Position numbers and translations under genes: made by a program | Assembly: GCA_029891345.1 (NCBI GenBank) | Contig: CM057005.1 | Span: forward strand, 64,985,760 to 65,049,759 | DNA from: Dryococelus australis | Taxonomy: Eukaryota; Arthropoda; Insecta; Phasmatodea; Phasmatidae | Direction: 5' to 3' | DNA: 64,000 nucleotides | The notes under the pieces: model-generated | Told to the model about the DNA's origin: nothing | Seen by the model: the letters and a program-made list of their open reading frames with translations, nothing else | Databases searched by the model: none | Shown here: positions 34,670 through 46,719 of the stretch, piece after piece | How positions within the stretch are numbered: position 1 is the first letter of the stretch | Layout: every line of letters starts with the position of its first letter

Positions 34670-37370
34670 AGCTAACCGGCCTCCGTCACTTGGAGTTGCT
34701 GACTATAGCAAAAAAAAAAAAAGTGTTGATTACTCTTGTCTTAAAATGTTAATGGAAACCGTATTCTAACTACTACTGATTCTCATATGTGTAGACATCT
34801 GATTTTACGAGTATTTACGAGTATAACATGTGTTTTTACTGACCAATAGACAGTTCATGGCCTAACCAGACACCCCGGATGATCACCGTAAACCCGGTTG
34901 ACGGTTTTGTAGTTTTATCCGCATTAGAACAAAGATCGCCCTAATGGTAATGCATTTAATATTCTAATAAGTGGACTGTGTCATTTTCCTGACTTAAAGA
35001 TGCTACGATGATACTAATTAGATACAAAAGTGTTATGTGACGGAAAATTGCACAACACTCCGAATGAGGAGATTAAACAGAATGGCTTCCAAAAATGTTC
35101 CATGAACTTTGAACCTACTACAAATAGTTTTTTTTATTTCATTCACGAATGAAACTAAACTACGTAATATGATCATAAATAATTTTTTCCTAGATTTTAA
35201 ATCCTTGAAATTTAATACTTGTATGCCCTTGTATATCATACGAGAATTGATTTCTTCCTAAATCATTTAAATAAAAAATGAACACAAAGCTAACAGAAAC
35301 AGCAATTTATAAAAATTCGAAAAAAAAAAAAAATACAATTTTTTTGTTAGAAATTGTGACACGAAGGAAAAAAAATGATTCAAATAAATGCAATATTTTT
35401 AATTAAAGTCTGTAATATTTGACTACAACTTTACTGAAAAAAAAAAATGGTTAACCGATTGTCGCTAATGTTTTTTAATTTTTCAAATGCAATTATTTTC
35501 TTTGTATTAAAGAAATTAGAAATGCTATTCTGGCTTTTGATTAAAGATTAAAAGTCGGCAGCCTACAAGCTAAGAAAAATATTAACCTCTCCTTATCTTG
35601 GCCATTCACGGCGTTTGCAACGTAACTATTTTATATAGGCTAATGGCTATTATTCAGGTAGAATTAACTCTGGGGCGAAACATCTTTCTAACCTGCTTTA
35701 ATATGCCTAAGCAGCTTAAAAGTTTTGGCGGCTGGGAAGCTATTTAGACGGCCGTCTAACGGTGCGTGTCGAGGGCGTAAAGGCTGCGCAGCAAGTTGTG
35801 AGACACAGTCCTAGGAAGTTATAATATTCTGGTTTTTCTTTCTAAATTGTCAAATACGCTGAATTTGTTTACAGCACTATTGCTTCTCCATTAACACTCC
35901 GGAGGCCTGCTTCGAAATTTTCCTGTGATAATTTATATTGTAGAGATCATATCGGTTCTGTCACGAAAGAACCTAGATTTTTTTTTTTTTTTTTTTTTCG
36001 ATTACAAAATTTAACACTGAAAAGTATTGACTTTCTGTAAATTTATCACTTGCAATAAAAATTCACTGAAAACGCCCTGCGCTTGTAGACTAGTATTTAT
36101 GCATTGCTTCCCTAAATTCAACACGAATAATACAGTTTTCGAAGTACATGTTTATTTTTCGAAACTTGAAATTTTCTCGACTAGGAGACACAATATCGTG
36201 AGATTATTTCACTTGACCCATTCACACCCAGTGTACACATTTGTGTACATTACGCACGTGTAGGTAATTTTTGGTCTGCGCTGCACTCTGCGAAACTCAA
36301 TGTCCAATCATTTTTCCTGTGGGTAAATGATTCTCAAACTGTCTTACTGGTCTAGGTCATGACGGGTTCATATTACTGTAGCCGAACATATAGCCTACGG
36401 TGCATTGGCTGTGACACACAAACAAGTATTGTGACGACTTAATACATTTCATGATGCATGCTGTACTTGTTTGCAACGCCTGAAACAATAAATTAAAGTG
36501 GGTCTGAAAGGGTTAAATTCCAACCTCATTGCTCTCGTTGGGCGCAACGTCTACTGAATAGCAATATGTGTTCGTTCTGTGCGTCACGTTTGTATATTAT
36601 GAGCATTAAATCCATAAAAATATTTTAGCTTGCAACGTAACGTATTATTTATTTTCCTTATTGCTAAGAAACCCACTATTGAGTACTTGTTTGTTTGTTG
36701 ATATTTATCCCAGAAGAATTTTATAATGATATGGAGTTTATATACAAGTTCGTTTTTACAAATAAAAGTTATTTGACAAATATGTGACTTTATAATTTCG
36801 AGGGGGGGGGGGGGGGAACTCTTACTTGTACTTTAACGTGAAGTTAATTTTACTTTTAACTTAGTTAACTTTCTTCCATTTAGTATGATACGTGCACCCT
36901 GACAATTTGGCACTGCCGATAGCCGCTGTTCTGCCATCTTTGACAGCATTCTCTTGATTCGCTTAGTAAACTCAATTCAAAGTTTCTTCAAAGGTCCTTA
37001 TCTGCCACAAAAAAAAATGCAACGGAATGCAAGTTAAATTTGGTTTTATGTGAATTCGCTGTGAAATGTACAAAAACCTCACAGCAGCTTTCCCTTTCAT
37101 TTGAATGCAGAGGCAAAACAAACAACACAGAAAGGTGTGCTGAGAATCGTTTACTTCGGAGACACACCCTAAGTCCGTTTCGCTCCCCGCAGAGTGTACT
37201 ATCCCAGGGGGTGGCCAGTGCCGTTACTAAGTATCCGGACTTTGCATTGCCCGAAGAATATTATTGCATGCACTGGAAAGTCATAAAACATTCAAAAGAA
37301 AAATTAATAAATAAATTATTGATCTTAATTTCATGCCAGCTTATAACAAATGAAAATAAGTGTTATATAC
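34670..37370. other. unassigned AT-rich sequence with homopolymers
   Basis: It includes poly-A runs (about 34710, 35319), a T22 run (about 35978-35999), a G13 run (about 36802-36815) and a 16-bp perfect palindrome TTAGACGGCCGTCTAA (35744-35759). Frames of 68, 78 and 128 codons are featureless. Confidence 0.5.
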
Positions 37371-37374
37371 TGTA

Positions 37375-37762
37375 TATACTGCTAAAGTTCTGCTTCCAAG
37401 ATATCCCTCCACCTCGTGCATACTAAGCTTAACCGATCCAGAAAATTACACCAATGAGACGACGCACCCCATTCATGCGCTCTCAGTTTAATAATATTTT
37501 GCACAAGATCTATTTATTGCAAGTCATAACGAACACTTATATTTTACCCCTGTTTTTAATAATATTAATTATAAATAAAATATCAGAATTTATGGATAAA
37601 CTATAAGTAAACGTTCAGTTTAATAAAAAAAATTAGGTACATGTACGTTAACACAAATAAAAAATGCTTGTGATATTTGGAAAACAAACATGGACGTCAT
37701 ACTGGGGATGATTCTTTAGAAGTTTGATTCAAAGAGTGAGAAGAAACAGCGAATAGACTATT
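37375..37762 (-). mobile_element. family E MITE, left end lost
   Basis: From CTGCTTCCAAGATATCCCTCC to GAGAAGAAACAGCGAATAGAC the sequence follows family E. The outer TIR on the left is replaced by unrelated sequence. Confidence 0.8.
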
Positions 37763-37769
37763 TATTTAT

Positions 37770-39095
37770 CTACTAAGCAGATCCACGTGCTACTTGATAT
37801 GTTAAGAAAAAATACAGTGAGTAGATATCTGAAATGATCAGTGGCTGGCTCACTAAAACTTAAACTGTGGCCAATCGGATGTCCTCTCTCCAAGGATGCA
37901 AAAAATGTCCTTCGCGAAAGAAAAATTGCAGTAGTTCTAGCGAGCCATCAGAAAATGGTCGACTTCAAACGAGCATCTTATACGCTGTTTCAGAAACGAC
38001 TTGCGATGTCCGAGACGCCAACAAGGTAGCTCGAAAGAAGTAAGTGCCAATTTCCAAGGAAGTATTGCAGTCTTGAGCACCCCCCCCCCCCTCCAGAAAG
38101 GAAAGATCGCACATCACAATAATAAAAGCGAGATTCATAAAGAAATCTAGAATATCTTGTAGCCGTGATGTTGCGGGACAAGGACACTCCACTGTTTATA
38201 CGAAGTGATGGAACTTCAAACTTGCAAGCGGACGAACAAACATACGTGGGTGCTTGTCGAGCGCCTCGGAACGAGATTTTGTGCATTAATCCTTAATCGT
38301 ACACGCTTCTATTTCTATATCTATATATACTCGCAAATAATGCATGTGTTCTGCTCGAACGACGTGAGGGTTCCATGCCATATTTATTCGTCTCGCAAGG
38401 TTACAGGTTCATCCCGGCAAATTCATGTATGTGCTTGTCTTTGTGGTGTAATTTTAGTAACTAAAGCCTATAAACTGTCCACCTTTTAGCCTCTTGCAAT
38501 TAAGCAGAATGTTAAAAATAAAAATTAATAAATAATTTGTTTGAAATTTTTGCGCGTCTTTTCATGTGATATTTCAGCTGTATAGTTTATGTCGAGACTA
38601 CAGAATACATATAAATGTATTCACACGATTAAAAAAAAATATCTTTCCTCTTACTATAGCATTTTTATATCCGTAAAGTAAGTTTTATAAACCAATCCCT
38701 CACAGCCAGTTGGAACCGTAACACTTAAGGTATGCGGTAAATTTTATTTGCAGCATAAATTTATTGCATTTTCTCTCCAAGAAAATAGTTTCTAGAACAT
38801 ACAATCTTTATCTTATGACAAATTTTTGGTGAACACTGATTTACAGGCCAATGGATGAAGGTACACGACGGAAAAATGGCGCAACCATAACCTAGAGATC
38901 ATTTAGCCACAATATTCCCTAAACGCGCCAGAGTTAGTAAGAGATCCATCGTATGTTCTGGCTGTTTATAGAAGTGAAGGCGTGCTCAAGAAAAGAAGAA
39001 AATGAAATATGCAGACAGGACAACGAGATACTCGATACTGGAAAATGTATTCTTACTAGCGAGATATGACTTACATTAATGAGAGTGAGCCACTA
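37770..39095. other. unassigned sequence
   Basis: A C11 run at about 38081-38091; short frames (62, 75, 98, 94 codons) without recognisable features. Confidence 0.45.
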
Positions 39096-39099
39096 ATAA

Positions 39100-39410
39100 T
39101 GCGGAAAGACATAGGGGATATGTAGAGACAAACTTCAGTAATGTACAAATCACCGGGAACCAATGGCATATTAGCAGAAATGATTAAAGAGTTTACAGTT
39201 AAAACCACAAGTCAATATATTTAAACCTGTCTAAAGGTGGCACAGAGTGGTATCAAATTTTTTTCGTCGTTTACATTGTCCTACCAAGCCACCAAGAGTG
39301 ATTAACCACGAACTGTCAAAATGGTATAACTTACGTTAAAACAAGATAACGCTGAGAATTTTCAAGTAATTCCTGAAAGCAGATTGTACACACGCTTATT
39401 TCATAAGATG
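39100..39410 (+). pseudogene. LINE reverse transcriptase relic
   Basis: A frame contains MYKSPGTNGILAEMIKEF (about 39140-39195), the K-[AS]-PG-x-[DN]-G-I motif of non-LTR reverse transcriptases. After stops and a shift it is followed by KQDNAENFQVIPES (about 39342-39383) and RLYTRLFHKM, equivalents of the GD..NPENFR.IAL and following segments. No catalytic YADD or endonuclease region is present. It is a short dead fragment of a LINE; clade unassigned. Confidence 0.65.
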
Positions 39411-39418
39411 AGGTGGTG

Positions 39419-39510
39419 TCTGTAGTAGCCGAGGTAGCAAAGGCATATTCCTTCAACGACCACATGGTCCCGAGTTTGATACCTGGGTAAGTGTGAGTGC
39501 CGCTTTTAGA
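39419..39510 (+). repeat. possible tRNA-like SINE head
   Basis: GTAGTAGCCGAGGTAGC followed by CCCGAGTTTGATACCTGGG has A-box/B-box-like order, directly after the LINE relic. Weak. Confidence 0.35.
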
Positions 39511-39925
39511 TTGAATTTACTTTAGTTCACCATTTGAGCTACTTTCGCTCATGTGAAAATCTTATTCCGTTTGGGGAACAGAACTAAAGTGGGGAGAAAA
39601 ATAATACAGCAACGTGCAAATTATGACAGCATGAGTCAATACAGTATAAGAGTTTTAAATGATTGATTCTTCCACAGGTCCCCCTACTTAGCTGTTGAGA
39701 ATACTGAAAAAATGCACGCGTCGTAAGGTAATTTAATAATCCCACTGCCATGTATGGGAATTTGACTCCAGAGTGCGGTAATTTTACTTTACCTGTAAGG
39801 AAAACTGTGTTTCCCCCGCAAGTTTGCGAATATTACTTTACACTTGTCAGGTGATTTTCCCATTATTTTTTACAGCGTAGAAGTGAAGGAAATAAAATGA
39901 AATTGTACGTGTTGAAAGGTGATGT

Positions 39926-40036
39926 GACCCGGTGGCCTGGGAAGGCAGTCTTACAGCAGTTGTATCCTCTCCCGGGGCAAGTCGACCCACAGCTGCTGTA
40001 ACTGGCCCTCTGGGTTCTGCAGATCGCCACCGGGTC
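39926..40036. repeat. GC-rich nested hairpin
   Basis: GACCCGGTGG (39926-39935) pairs with CCACCGGGTC (40027-40036), and inside TTACAGCAGTTG pairs with CAGCTGCTGTAA (one mismatch). It stands out against AT-rich flanks. Confidence 0.75.
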
Positions 40037-40204
40037 GGGGTTGACATCCGAGTGGACCCTACACGCGTTTGTCGGCGACGGATCGGTGGAACCCCAATGG
40101 CAATAAGATTACCTCGGCACTACTCGTGCATTGGTACGCCAAAGACCTCCAATTTAAGCCAACCCTTCTGGATGATTCATTTTTATTGTCAGCCAGTGTA
40201 TATC

Positions 40205-40622
40205 AAATATATAAGCAACTTTATTTACGTCAGTTTCAGCCATAAATGTTTGTGACAAATAGATGCACATAAAAATTATTTCCTACATTATTATTACAAT
40301 TTTCTTACACGCAATCATAGTAAATATCATTACGATATTCCATGATGAAGATTTCCTTGCAAACTCTACTTTTTGAAGCATCCAGAATGGAAGTACGCTT
40401 AAATTTGGTTAAAAATACACACTATTTTAATCAAATATTATACTTTTTAAAAAGAATATTTTAGTAGAATATTTTATAATGTATACATTCTTCTTTTACA
40501 TACAGCACGAATCGCACTTTTCTGACAATTTTTTTGCTGCCTGTACTACTTCTTCACGAGTTCTTCACATTGTATAGTCGATTGCAGTGCTCCATAGGCA
40601 GTTGCTTTTTCTTCAACTTTAA
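40205..40622 (-). mobile_element. half copy of foldback family F
   Basis: From TTTATTTACGTCAGTTTCAGCC (pieces) through GCATCCAGAATGGAAGTACG to TGCTCCATAGGCAGTTGC it matches the centre and one arm of the 7906-8673 element. The other arm is absent. An AC-poor C11 run follows at 40668. Confidence 0.82.
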
Positions 40623-41200
40623 GAGTCATTTTAGACCCTACGTCGTGTAAATTGTTTTGAATTCCTCCCCCCCCCCCCCTTAACAAACCATCAGTGTGCC
40701 ACATTTTGTAGCACAATCTGACCAGAAACACGGGCAGAGTTTTGTTTTGCTGGCGTGAAACGATGAGAAATGCGTTCTGGGAAATGGTTCAAGGTGAATA
40801 AGTCACGTGACTTACGAGTTCCTCGCTGCGTCAACACACAAATACACTTGGAACTGATGGTACGTAGTCGGTGGACCTGCCAGCGTTAACGACTCCAATA
40901 GAACTCCAAGAGGAAGACGGTGGAAGAAGCAAGGAAGTCGCGATGCAAATTGTGCGCTTGCGGAAAATATTCGTCATAACACGCCTTTCTTGCCCCCTCT
41001 GACTACTCTACGCCCTCTGTTCGAATCAGTGGAAAACCACTGATTGTTTCAGTGAAAAATTTTACTGATTGCATAAGTCACGGCCAACTGCAGTTAGAGC
41101 TTCAGATAATGTAGTTTTAAACGGTTTCTCGTAGGAAAATTTTTAATTTTGTCTCGCGAGAATTTCAACACGTGTTTATTGATATAACGATGTGTTATTA

Positions 41201-41434
41201 TAGGCCATTCACGGAAACGGTAGCACTTTTGAAAGCCCTCTCATTTGGAATGATGGACAATAAATATATTTAATTCTAGTCTTATACGTTAACTTCCGAG
41301 TGCGGTGGAATATACACACTGTGTTTATTACTTGCATAGTAATATTTATTTTAAAAGGCGGTTACAGGATAAGAAGTGGCTAAAATGTGAAAGTAGCGAG
41401 GGCCTCAAAAGTGCTCTCTTTACCGTGAATTTGA
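41201..41434 (-). mobile_element. family B MITE
   Basis: TAGGCCATTCACGG...TAGCACTTTTGAAAGCCC opens and GTGCTCTCTTTACCGTGAAT closes about 235 bp. The centre (CTGTGTTTATTACTTGCATAG) matches the other three family B copies in reverse. It shares its TIR, but not its interior, with family A. Confidence 0.8.
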
Positions 41435-41590
41435 AATGCTGGACATTACTCGTACATTTATAATGACTCTTAAAACCTTCTCTGTAAATCCACGTGTGCC
41501 AGAGAAAAGGTTTAACCCGGAAGCTATTTAGCGTCTGTGCAATATTGATGTCTTCTAGCACGCCCAAATATTCTGGAGTAAAATAATTTA

Positions 41591-42439
41591 ACGGCTGTTC
41601 ACGATAACGTGAACACTTTTCAAATCAATCTTAGAAAAATGTCTCTTCTCCTACCTGCAAATATTTTAACGGGCACACAGTGGCATGCGCCCATTAAGGA
41701 GTATGCACGTACATACACGGGGCCACGTATATATGGAAATTTCTTTGCTCCTGAAGACAAAATACACACTTTCATATTTTAACTGTATCGCTGGAATTTA
41801 GTAGTCAACATTTCAGCTCGTGACATAAAAACTCTTATTTTTAATCATTTCTCCAATGAACACGATGGGTTGTAAGATGTGTTACAATCTGTCGTGACAC
41901 TTCTGTTGGTAAACAGACGAGGTGCGACTTTGGCCGATGGCCAGCCAATAATAAACGTTGCATACTACATACAGTAAGCGAGTTCGGTGTACCCCGGACC
42001 AATAGGAAAATGGTAAGTGGAGATACAGTGAGAGACCAAAACAAATTATATTGCTGTAGTGTAGAATATAAGCAACTCACTTCAATATTGCCTTCAGTGG
42101 CAGTAAATTTGTGCCTTTCTCAAAGGGTTAAAGTTGGTAACGATGGAGGGAAAGCAGTTCCACATCTTAACGTCGAATAAAAAGTTTTAGGCAACCATTT
42201 GTTCTAACGTAAATTATTTTCTTAGATTTTTGTTTACTTTTCTAATGCATCGAAGTATAAAACGAGCAGATCTATACAATATTTAGTTTGCTAATAATTT
42301 AATATTTTCACTTGACCGACGCATGAACGAAGCCCCTGACAATGTTAAATCTTACGTAAGGCGGAAGAATTCGCAACGTGTATACAAGTAGATCTTAAGC
42401 AGGGTTTTCAAAAGTCCTCGGTTTACCGTGAACGGCTTA
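41591..42439 (+). mobile_element. family A MITE split by a 430-bp insertion
   Basis: The left part runs to CATGCGCCCATTAA (41697) and the right part resumes AGTTGGTAACGATGG after 42131, exactly where intact copies read GCGCCCAGTAAAGTTGG. The outer ends carry TA borders. Confidence 0.88.
41698..42127. mobile_element. 430-bp insertion with TTAA on both sides
   Basis: TTAA at 41694-41697 and 42128-42131 flanks the insert, the target choice of piggyBac-type elements. The right tip CAAAGGG fits a CCC...GGG pattern, but the left tip GGAGTATG does not match it, so the inverted ends are not demonstrated. Non-coding. Confidence 0.55.
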
Positions 42440-42886
42440 TAATTAGGTTGTGGTACATAAATAAGCTTATTCACGATCAGACACTCGAGTTCGGATCTCG
42501 CCTTTTAAATTAATTAAATAAGCCATTACTCAGGTTCGTGCATGACTTAGCGTGTATCGTACAGCGGACGTTATCATTACTTTAATTATTTTCGTCGTAG
42601 TGATTTCGATTTTATTGGTCGGTCTCGTGCAAGTATTCTATCCACATAACTGTAAGTTTGATACAAGCAGCGTTCATTTGACGGCTTTTATGGAAACAAC
42701 GGCGTAGTTAAGAACTAATTAAGTGTCCCGTTACTTGCATGATGAACACGTTGGTAAATAATGAGAGTTCCGATCCCCTACAAAGGCATATCGGGTGTAC
42801 AAGCACACGTGAGCAAACTTGCTTAACTTAAAATCAAGTTTAGTAGCCGTACGGGAGCAGTGCATACCTTCCAAGAAATTATTTGT

Positions 42887-43313
42887 AAAATCTATTCGCG
42901 GTTACTTCGCACTTTTGTGAGACCCTGCTCAAGTTCTACTTCCAGGATATCACTCCACCTCGGGCTGACTAAGCTTAACTATGTCTAGAAAATTTCACCA
43001 GAGGAAAACGCACCAAATTCTTGCGAACTCAATCGTAATAATGTTTTCAAGAGAACGATTTTTTACTAAGCGCCACCAACACACGTGTGTTCTCACTGTT
43101 TGTATTCATATTTATTATAAATGAAATATTATAACTTATAAATATAATTTAGGTAAAACTTCAATTTAACGAAACTAAGGTACTTTTATGTTAACGTAGG
43201 TATAAAACGCTTGTGATACACGACATATTTAGTAAATAACTAAACACGTGATACATGGGGCGATTTTTCGAAAGTTTGAATCAAAAAGTGTGAAGAAACC
43301 GCAAACAGACTAG
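42887..43313 (-). mobile_element. family E MITE, full length
   Basis: It opens TCTATTCGCGGTTACTTCGCAC and closes AAAGTGTGAAGAAACCGCAAACAGAC (pieces). The interior carries CTTCCAGGATATCACTCC and AAATAACTAAACACG. Confidence 0.9.
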
Positions 43314-43379
43314 ATTTACGATATCAGTGTATATGTACAGTGGCAAAGCGCGAATGGTAAATTATTTTCCCACGCATAC

Positions 43380-43700
43380 ATGTTTGATAACATTCCTGTA
43401 GTTGCCCAGGAAACAGTCGAATGCTTAGGGAAGTTCCCAACATCGCATAGTAGCAATGCTAAACATTCCTACATTTTCAGCCCGGTATGTAGTATTATTT
43501 CCTTACACTGTATAGTTAAATACTTCCATTACAGTTTAGGAAGTTTGCGAGAAATGTTTTTTTACAGTGTAGAGTTCCGCATTTTTGGGGACATGTTTGA
43601 GTTTACCGAGTTGACAGTATCGGTCAGTATGGTGGGAAATAAACTGAGCCTAAATTTGAACCATAAGGAAAAAATTAAGATCAGGTGTGTATACTCATGA
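43380..43700 (+). other. unrecognised 106-codon frame between two family E copies
   Basis: An ATG-initiated frame (MFDNIPVVAQETVECLGKF...) lies in the gap between two family E MITEs. It has no domain, signal or repeat that I recognise, and no splice or promoter context. A chance frame is more likely than a gene. Confidence 0.15.
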
Positions 43701-43873
43701 TTATGTAAGAGGTGATTATACCACACCCAATGTCCTGAATGTCGTTAGTATTATGAAAATAAAGTGGAAATATAACTTTTTGGTGATTTCTGTAAAGGTA
43801 ATAATGCAGGCTGTGGAAAATTCTTTATGATTTCCTTGATATGTATTTTTCTTTAGAATTATTTCACAGGTAT

Positions 43874-44287
43874 AGTCTATTTGGTGTTTCTTCAAACTTT
43901 TTGTATCAAACTTTTGAAAAATCGCTCCAAGTATGGCATATTATGTTATTTCCTAAATGTGCCATGTATCACAAGCGTTAAATAGTTCCACTAAAATAAA
44001 ATATCATTTTCTGTTATATTGAATATTTACTTATATTTGTTATATTGTTTAATTTATAATCAATAGCTTTAAAAACAGTGATGAACAGGCGTGTTAATGA
44101 TGGCTCGTAACAGTTATTTTTGTAAAATATTGTTAAACTGAATGCACACGAATGCGTTGCGTTTCCCCTTCAGCGTAATTGTCTATACTTATTTAAGCTG
44201 TGGTTGCACGAGGCGGAGTAATATCCTGAAAGTTGAGCTTTATTAGGGCCTCAGAACAGTTGTATGTAACCTTGCTTGGACAGTAAT
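43874..44287 (+). mobile_element. family E MITE, full length
   Basis: TAGTCTATTTGGTGTTTCTTC opens, GTTGTATGTAACC closes; GCACGAGGCGGAGTAATATCC is inside. It is inverted relative to the copy 560 bp to the left. Confidence 0.88.
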
Positions 44288-44709
44288 AATGTTTGTTTGC
44301 AGATTTTCGCCAAGTTGGCGTCCTATTATCGCTCCAGACCACAAAATTGCCTGCACATGAAGGAAAATAAAACAAAACATCACTTGTTAAATCGAATCTG
44401 TTTTTCTCTAACATATTGCAAAAGGTGCTGTAGCACATGAGAGTGACATGTTATATGACTTCTAGCTGAACTCGATAACTCACGTGGCACACAAATATTT
44501 TTGTATCTCGTGGGCAAACATAAAACGTTCAAATTGGCTTGTGAAGATGCCAACATACGTTCACACTTCGGAACGTAGTAAGGAGTACTGCTGTGCATAG
44601 AGGGACAAGAGACCTACAGGACAATTTAATTTAGTGTTCTATATGTGGCTTCAACGTCAGGTGTTGTTATAAATGTAATATACCCACAGGTGGAAAGTAC
44701 TGAATGGTA

Positions 44710-44940
44710 TAGGCCGTTAATGGTAAAGTGAGCACTTTAGAGGCCCTAGTTACTTTACTCTTTCAGCAATTTTTTATTCTTTAACCAAATGTTTAAAATA
44801 ATTGTTGCCACATAAGAAATAAACGCAGTGTGCAGATTCCAACCCACTCGGAAGTTGACTAAGTCAATAAATATATTTTACTTTAGTCTATTATTCCAAA
44901 TGAGAGGGCTTTCAAAAGTGTTCACTTTACCGTGAATATA
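44710..44940 (+). mobile_element. family B MITE
   Basis: AGGCCGTTAATGGTAAAGTGAGC opens and GTGTTCACTTTACCGTGAATA closes (pieces), about 231 bp with TA outside. The interior ACAGTGT/GCAGTGTGCAGATTCC and CTATTATTCCAAA match other B copies. Confidence 0.88.
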
Positions 44941-45584
44941 CTACAACTTCTAGAATAAGTCGCAGACCTGAAGTTTAGGAGCAGAAGACGTTACGAGTGT
45001 ATGTGTTTCTCGGTGCTGTGAAACGTTTGTAAATTATAAATAAAGTATACACCGACAGAAGTAATTGATGTGAGGATCCGTGATTAACTCGTCGGGTAAA
45101 GGTTTGAATTTTAATTTTGATATTGTTTTCAAAGAAATGCACGAGTTTTACGCCTGTATTTAGTGTATACGACTTAGCCTCGGACTTATCCCATTTAAGT
45201 TATTCCTTCATCTTTCTTAGTCTTTGTGGATAGAAAAGGAGATTGAATGGATAGCTGGCTCTCCTTTTAATACGAAAACCCTTCAATTTTTTTTCATATC
45301 ACATGTCATAAAAGTCCTTACAGTTTACCGAGAGTGGACGAAGTCTTAACTCATTTCATCCACGAAATGGGTAGAAATTTCGTGGACTACAGGCTACTGT
45401 AAACTCGAATTTGTTATGTCAATCACAGAACGTTATCTAATAACCTGCTAAAGTTTGGAGAAAGTAGAGGATTATATACAGTTGATACATATTTTTATGT
45501 GGTAAGACTTGTGGCCTAATGTGATTATATAGGGTGTAGGTCGCCTTCAATGGGAAAATAACCAGCATTTTGTAAAAAAAAAAA

Positions 45585-46085
45585 AATCGTTAACTATTAT
45601 AAATTAAGCTCACCAACATCTGACTCGGGATATTAATTTCAATTATTTTTTCAAAGTCAAAAACAAAATAAGGATTGCTTCGTTCCGTTCGCATTGCAGT
45701 TAATGTTGTAGTCTTGAGTATATTTGCTAAAATTACAGACCGGATTATTAATCGCCATTTGCAAACGTACAAAAAGTGTCACCTTAAACATACTCACGTC
45801 CCCCGTTTGTGTACGCAAATTGAGTAAGTTGTGTGCGTGGGTGTCTGCCTACCTACAAGGTACTGTACGGCTACCTTAAATTGTGAGGGCTATTGTTTCG
45901 TAATCTAACGTTATAACAGGGCAAATTTTTTTTTGTACGTTTGTAAATGGCGATTAATAAGGAAATATCCGGGACTCGAAACATTTTCTGCGATGCGAGA
46001 GTAGAAACCCATATTTTGTTTTTGACTGGTGATATTATAACAACTAACATTTCATACATTAGTAAGCTTCATTTACTAATACGTG
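45585..46085. repeat. large imperfect inverted repeat (about 160-bp arms)
   Basis: The left arm (45590-45775, ending ATCGCCATTTGCAAACGTAC) is the reverse complement, with moderate divergence, of the right arm (45925-46085, starting GTACGTTTGTAAATGGCGAT). Matching inner words include AAAACAAAAT / ATTTTGTTTTTGAC and CTCACCAAC / GTAAGC-type ends. A loop of about 150 bp separates the arms. Foldback element of unknown family. Confidence 0.7.
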
Positions 46086-46227
46086 GCAACACTTCATTTT
46101 TCTGTCAGCTCTGAAAGTTTTAGATATTTTTAATCAAATGATTATTATTTCATAATCTCGGTGGTTTATAATAACTTATCACTTAAAGTCAGAAGTCATA
46201 CAAATCTTTTCAGCCTGATATTTTTCT

Positions 46228-46455
46228 TATGGTAGCACGTAAGCTTTCAACAAGCTTGTAATTTTACTTAAATTGGTCTTGCCGAGCAAGCTTGACATAT
46301 CGCATGAGATTCATTCAAGCTTGATTCGCGCCTAAATTCTTACGACTAGCACAAACTTGCTAATGGCAAGCTTGCAGACGACTTCCATTATACTTGCAGC
46401 TTGCCAAGACAAGCAAGCCCTAACTATTTAAGCTTGCTACAAGCTTGATACGCGG
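46228..46455. repeat. cluster of AAGCTTG motifs
   Basis: CAAGCTTG or near variants recur about eight times in 220 bp (for example at 46251, 46287, 46316, 46368, 46430, 46441). The outer pairs AAGCTTTCAACAAGCTTGT and AAGCTTGCTACAAGCTTGA resemble each other. Confidence 0.7.
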
Positions 46456-46719
46456 AGACATACGAGCTTTTGTAACCCACGCCCTACACACGGGTTTAAC
46501 TAGTCACTTGCCAACAACCCTACAGCGTGTTAGACGGACATCGCGACACAACACAGACGTCTTCGCCCTATCCCCTTTGCCGAAACACCAGCATGTAAAT
46601 TTATCAAGTTTGCGACAGTGGTTGACGGTTTCAATACAGGCTTACAAGCCCAAATCAGACAGTTTCTGCCCCCTCTTTACTATTATTTCTTTACCCACTA
46701 ATGAAGAGCATGGTTGCTA

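Noticed and set aside
36802-36815. Poly-G and poly-C runs (also 2772, 3203, 19445, 38081, 40668, 58436, 62180) as functional G-quadruplexes
   Set aside because: Single homopolymer runs without spaced G-tracts; sequencing or assembly length error is equally possible.
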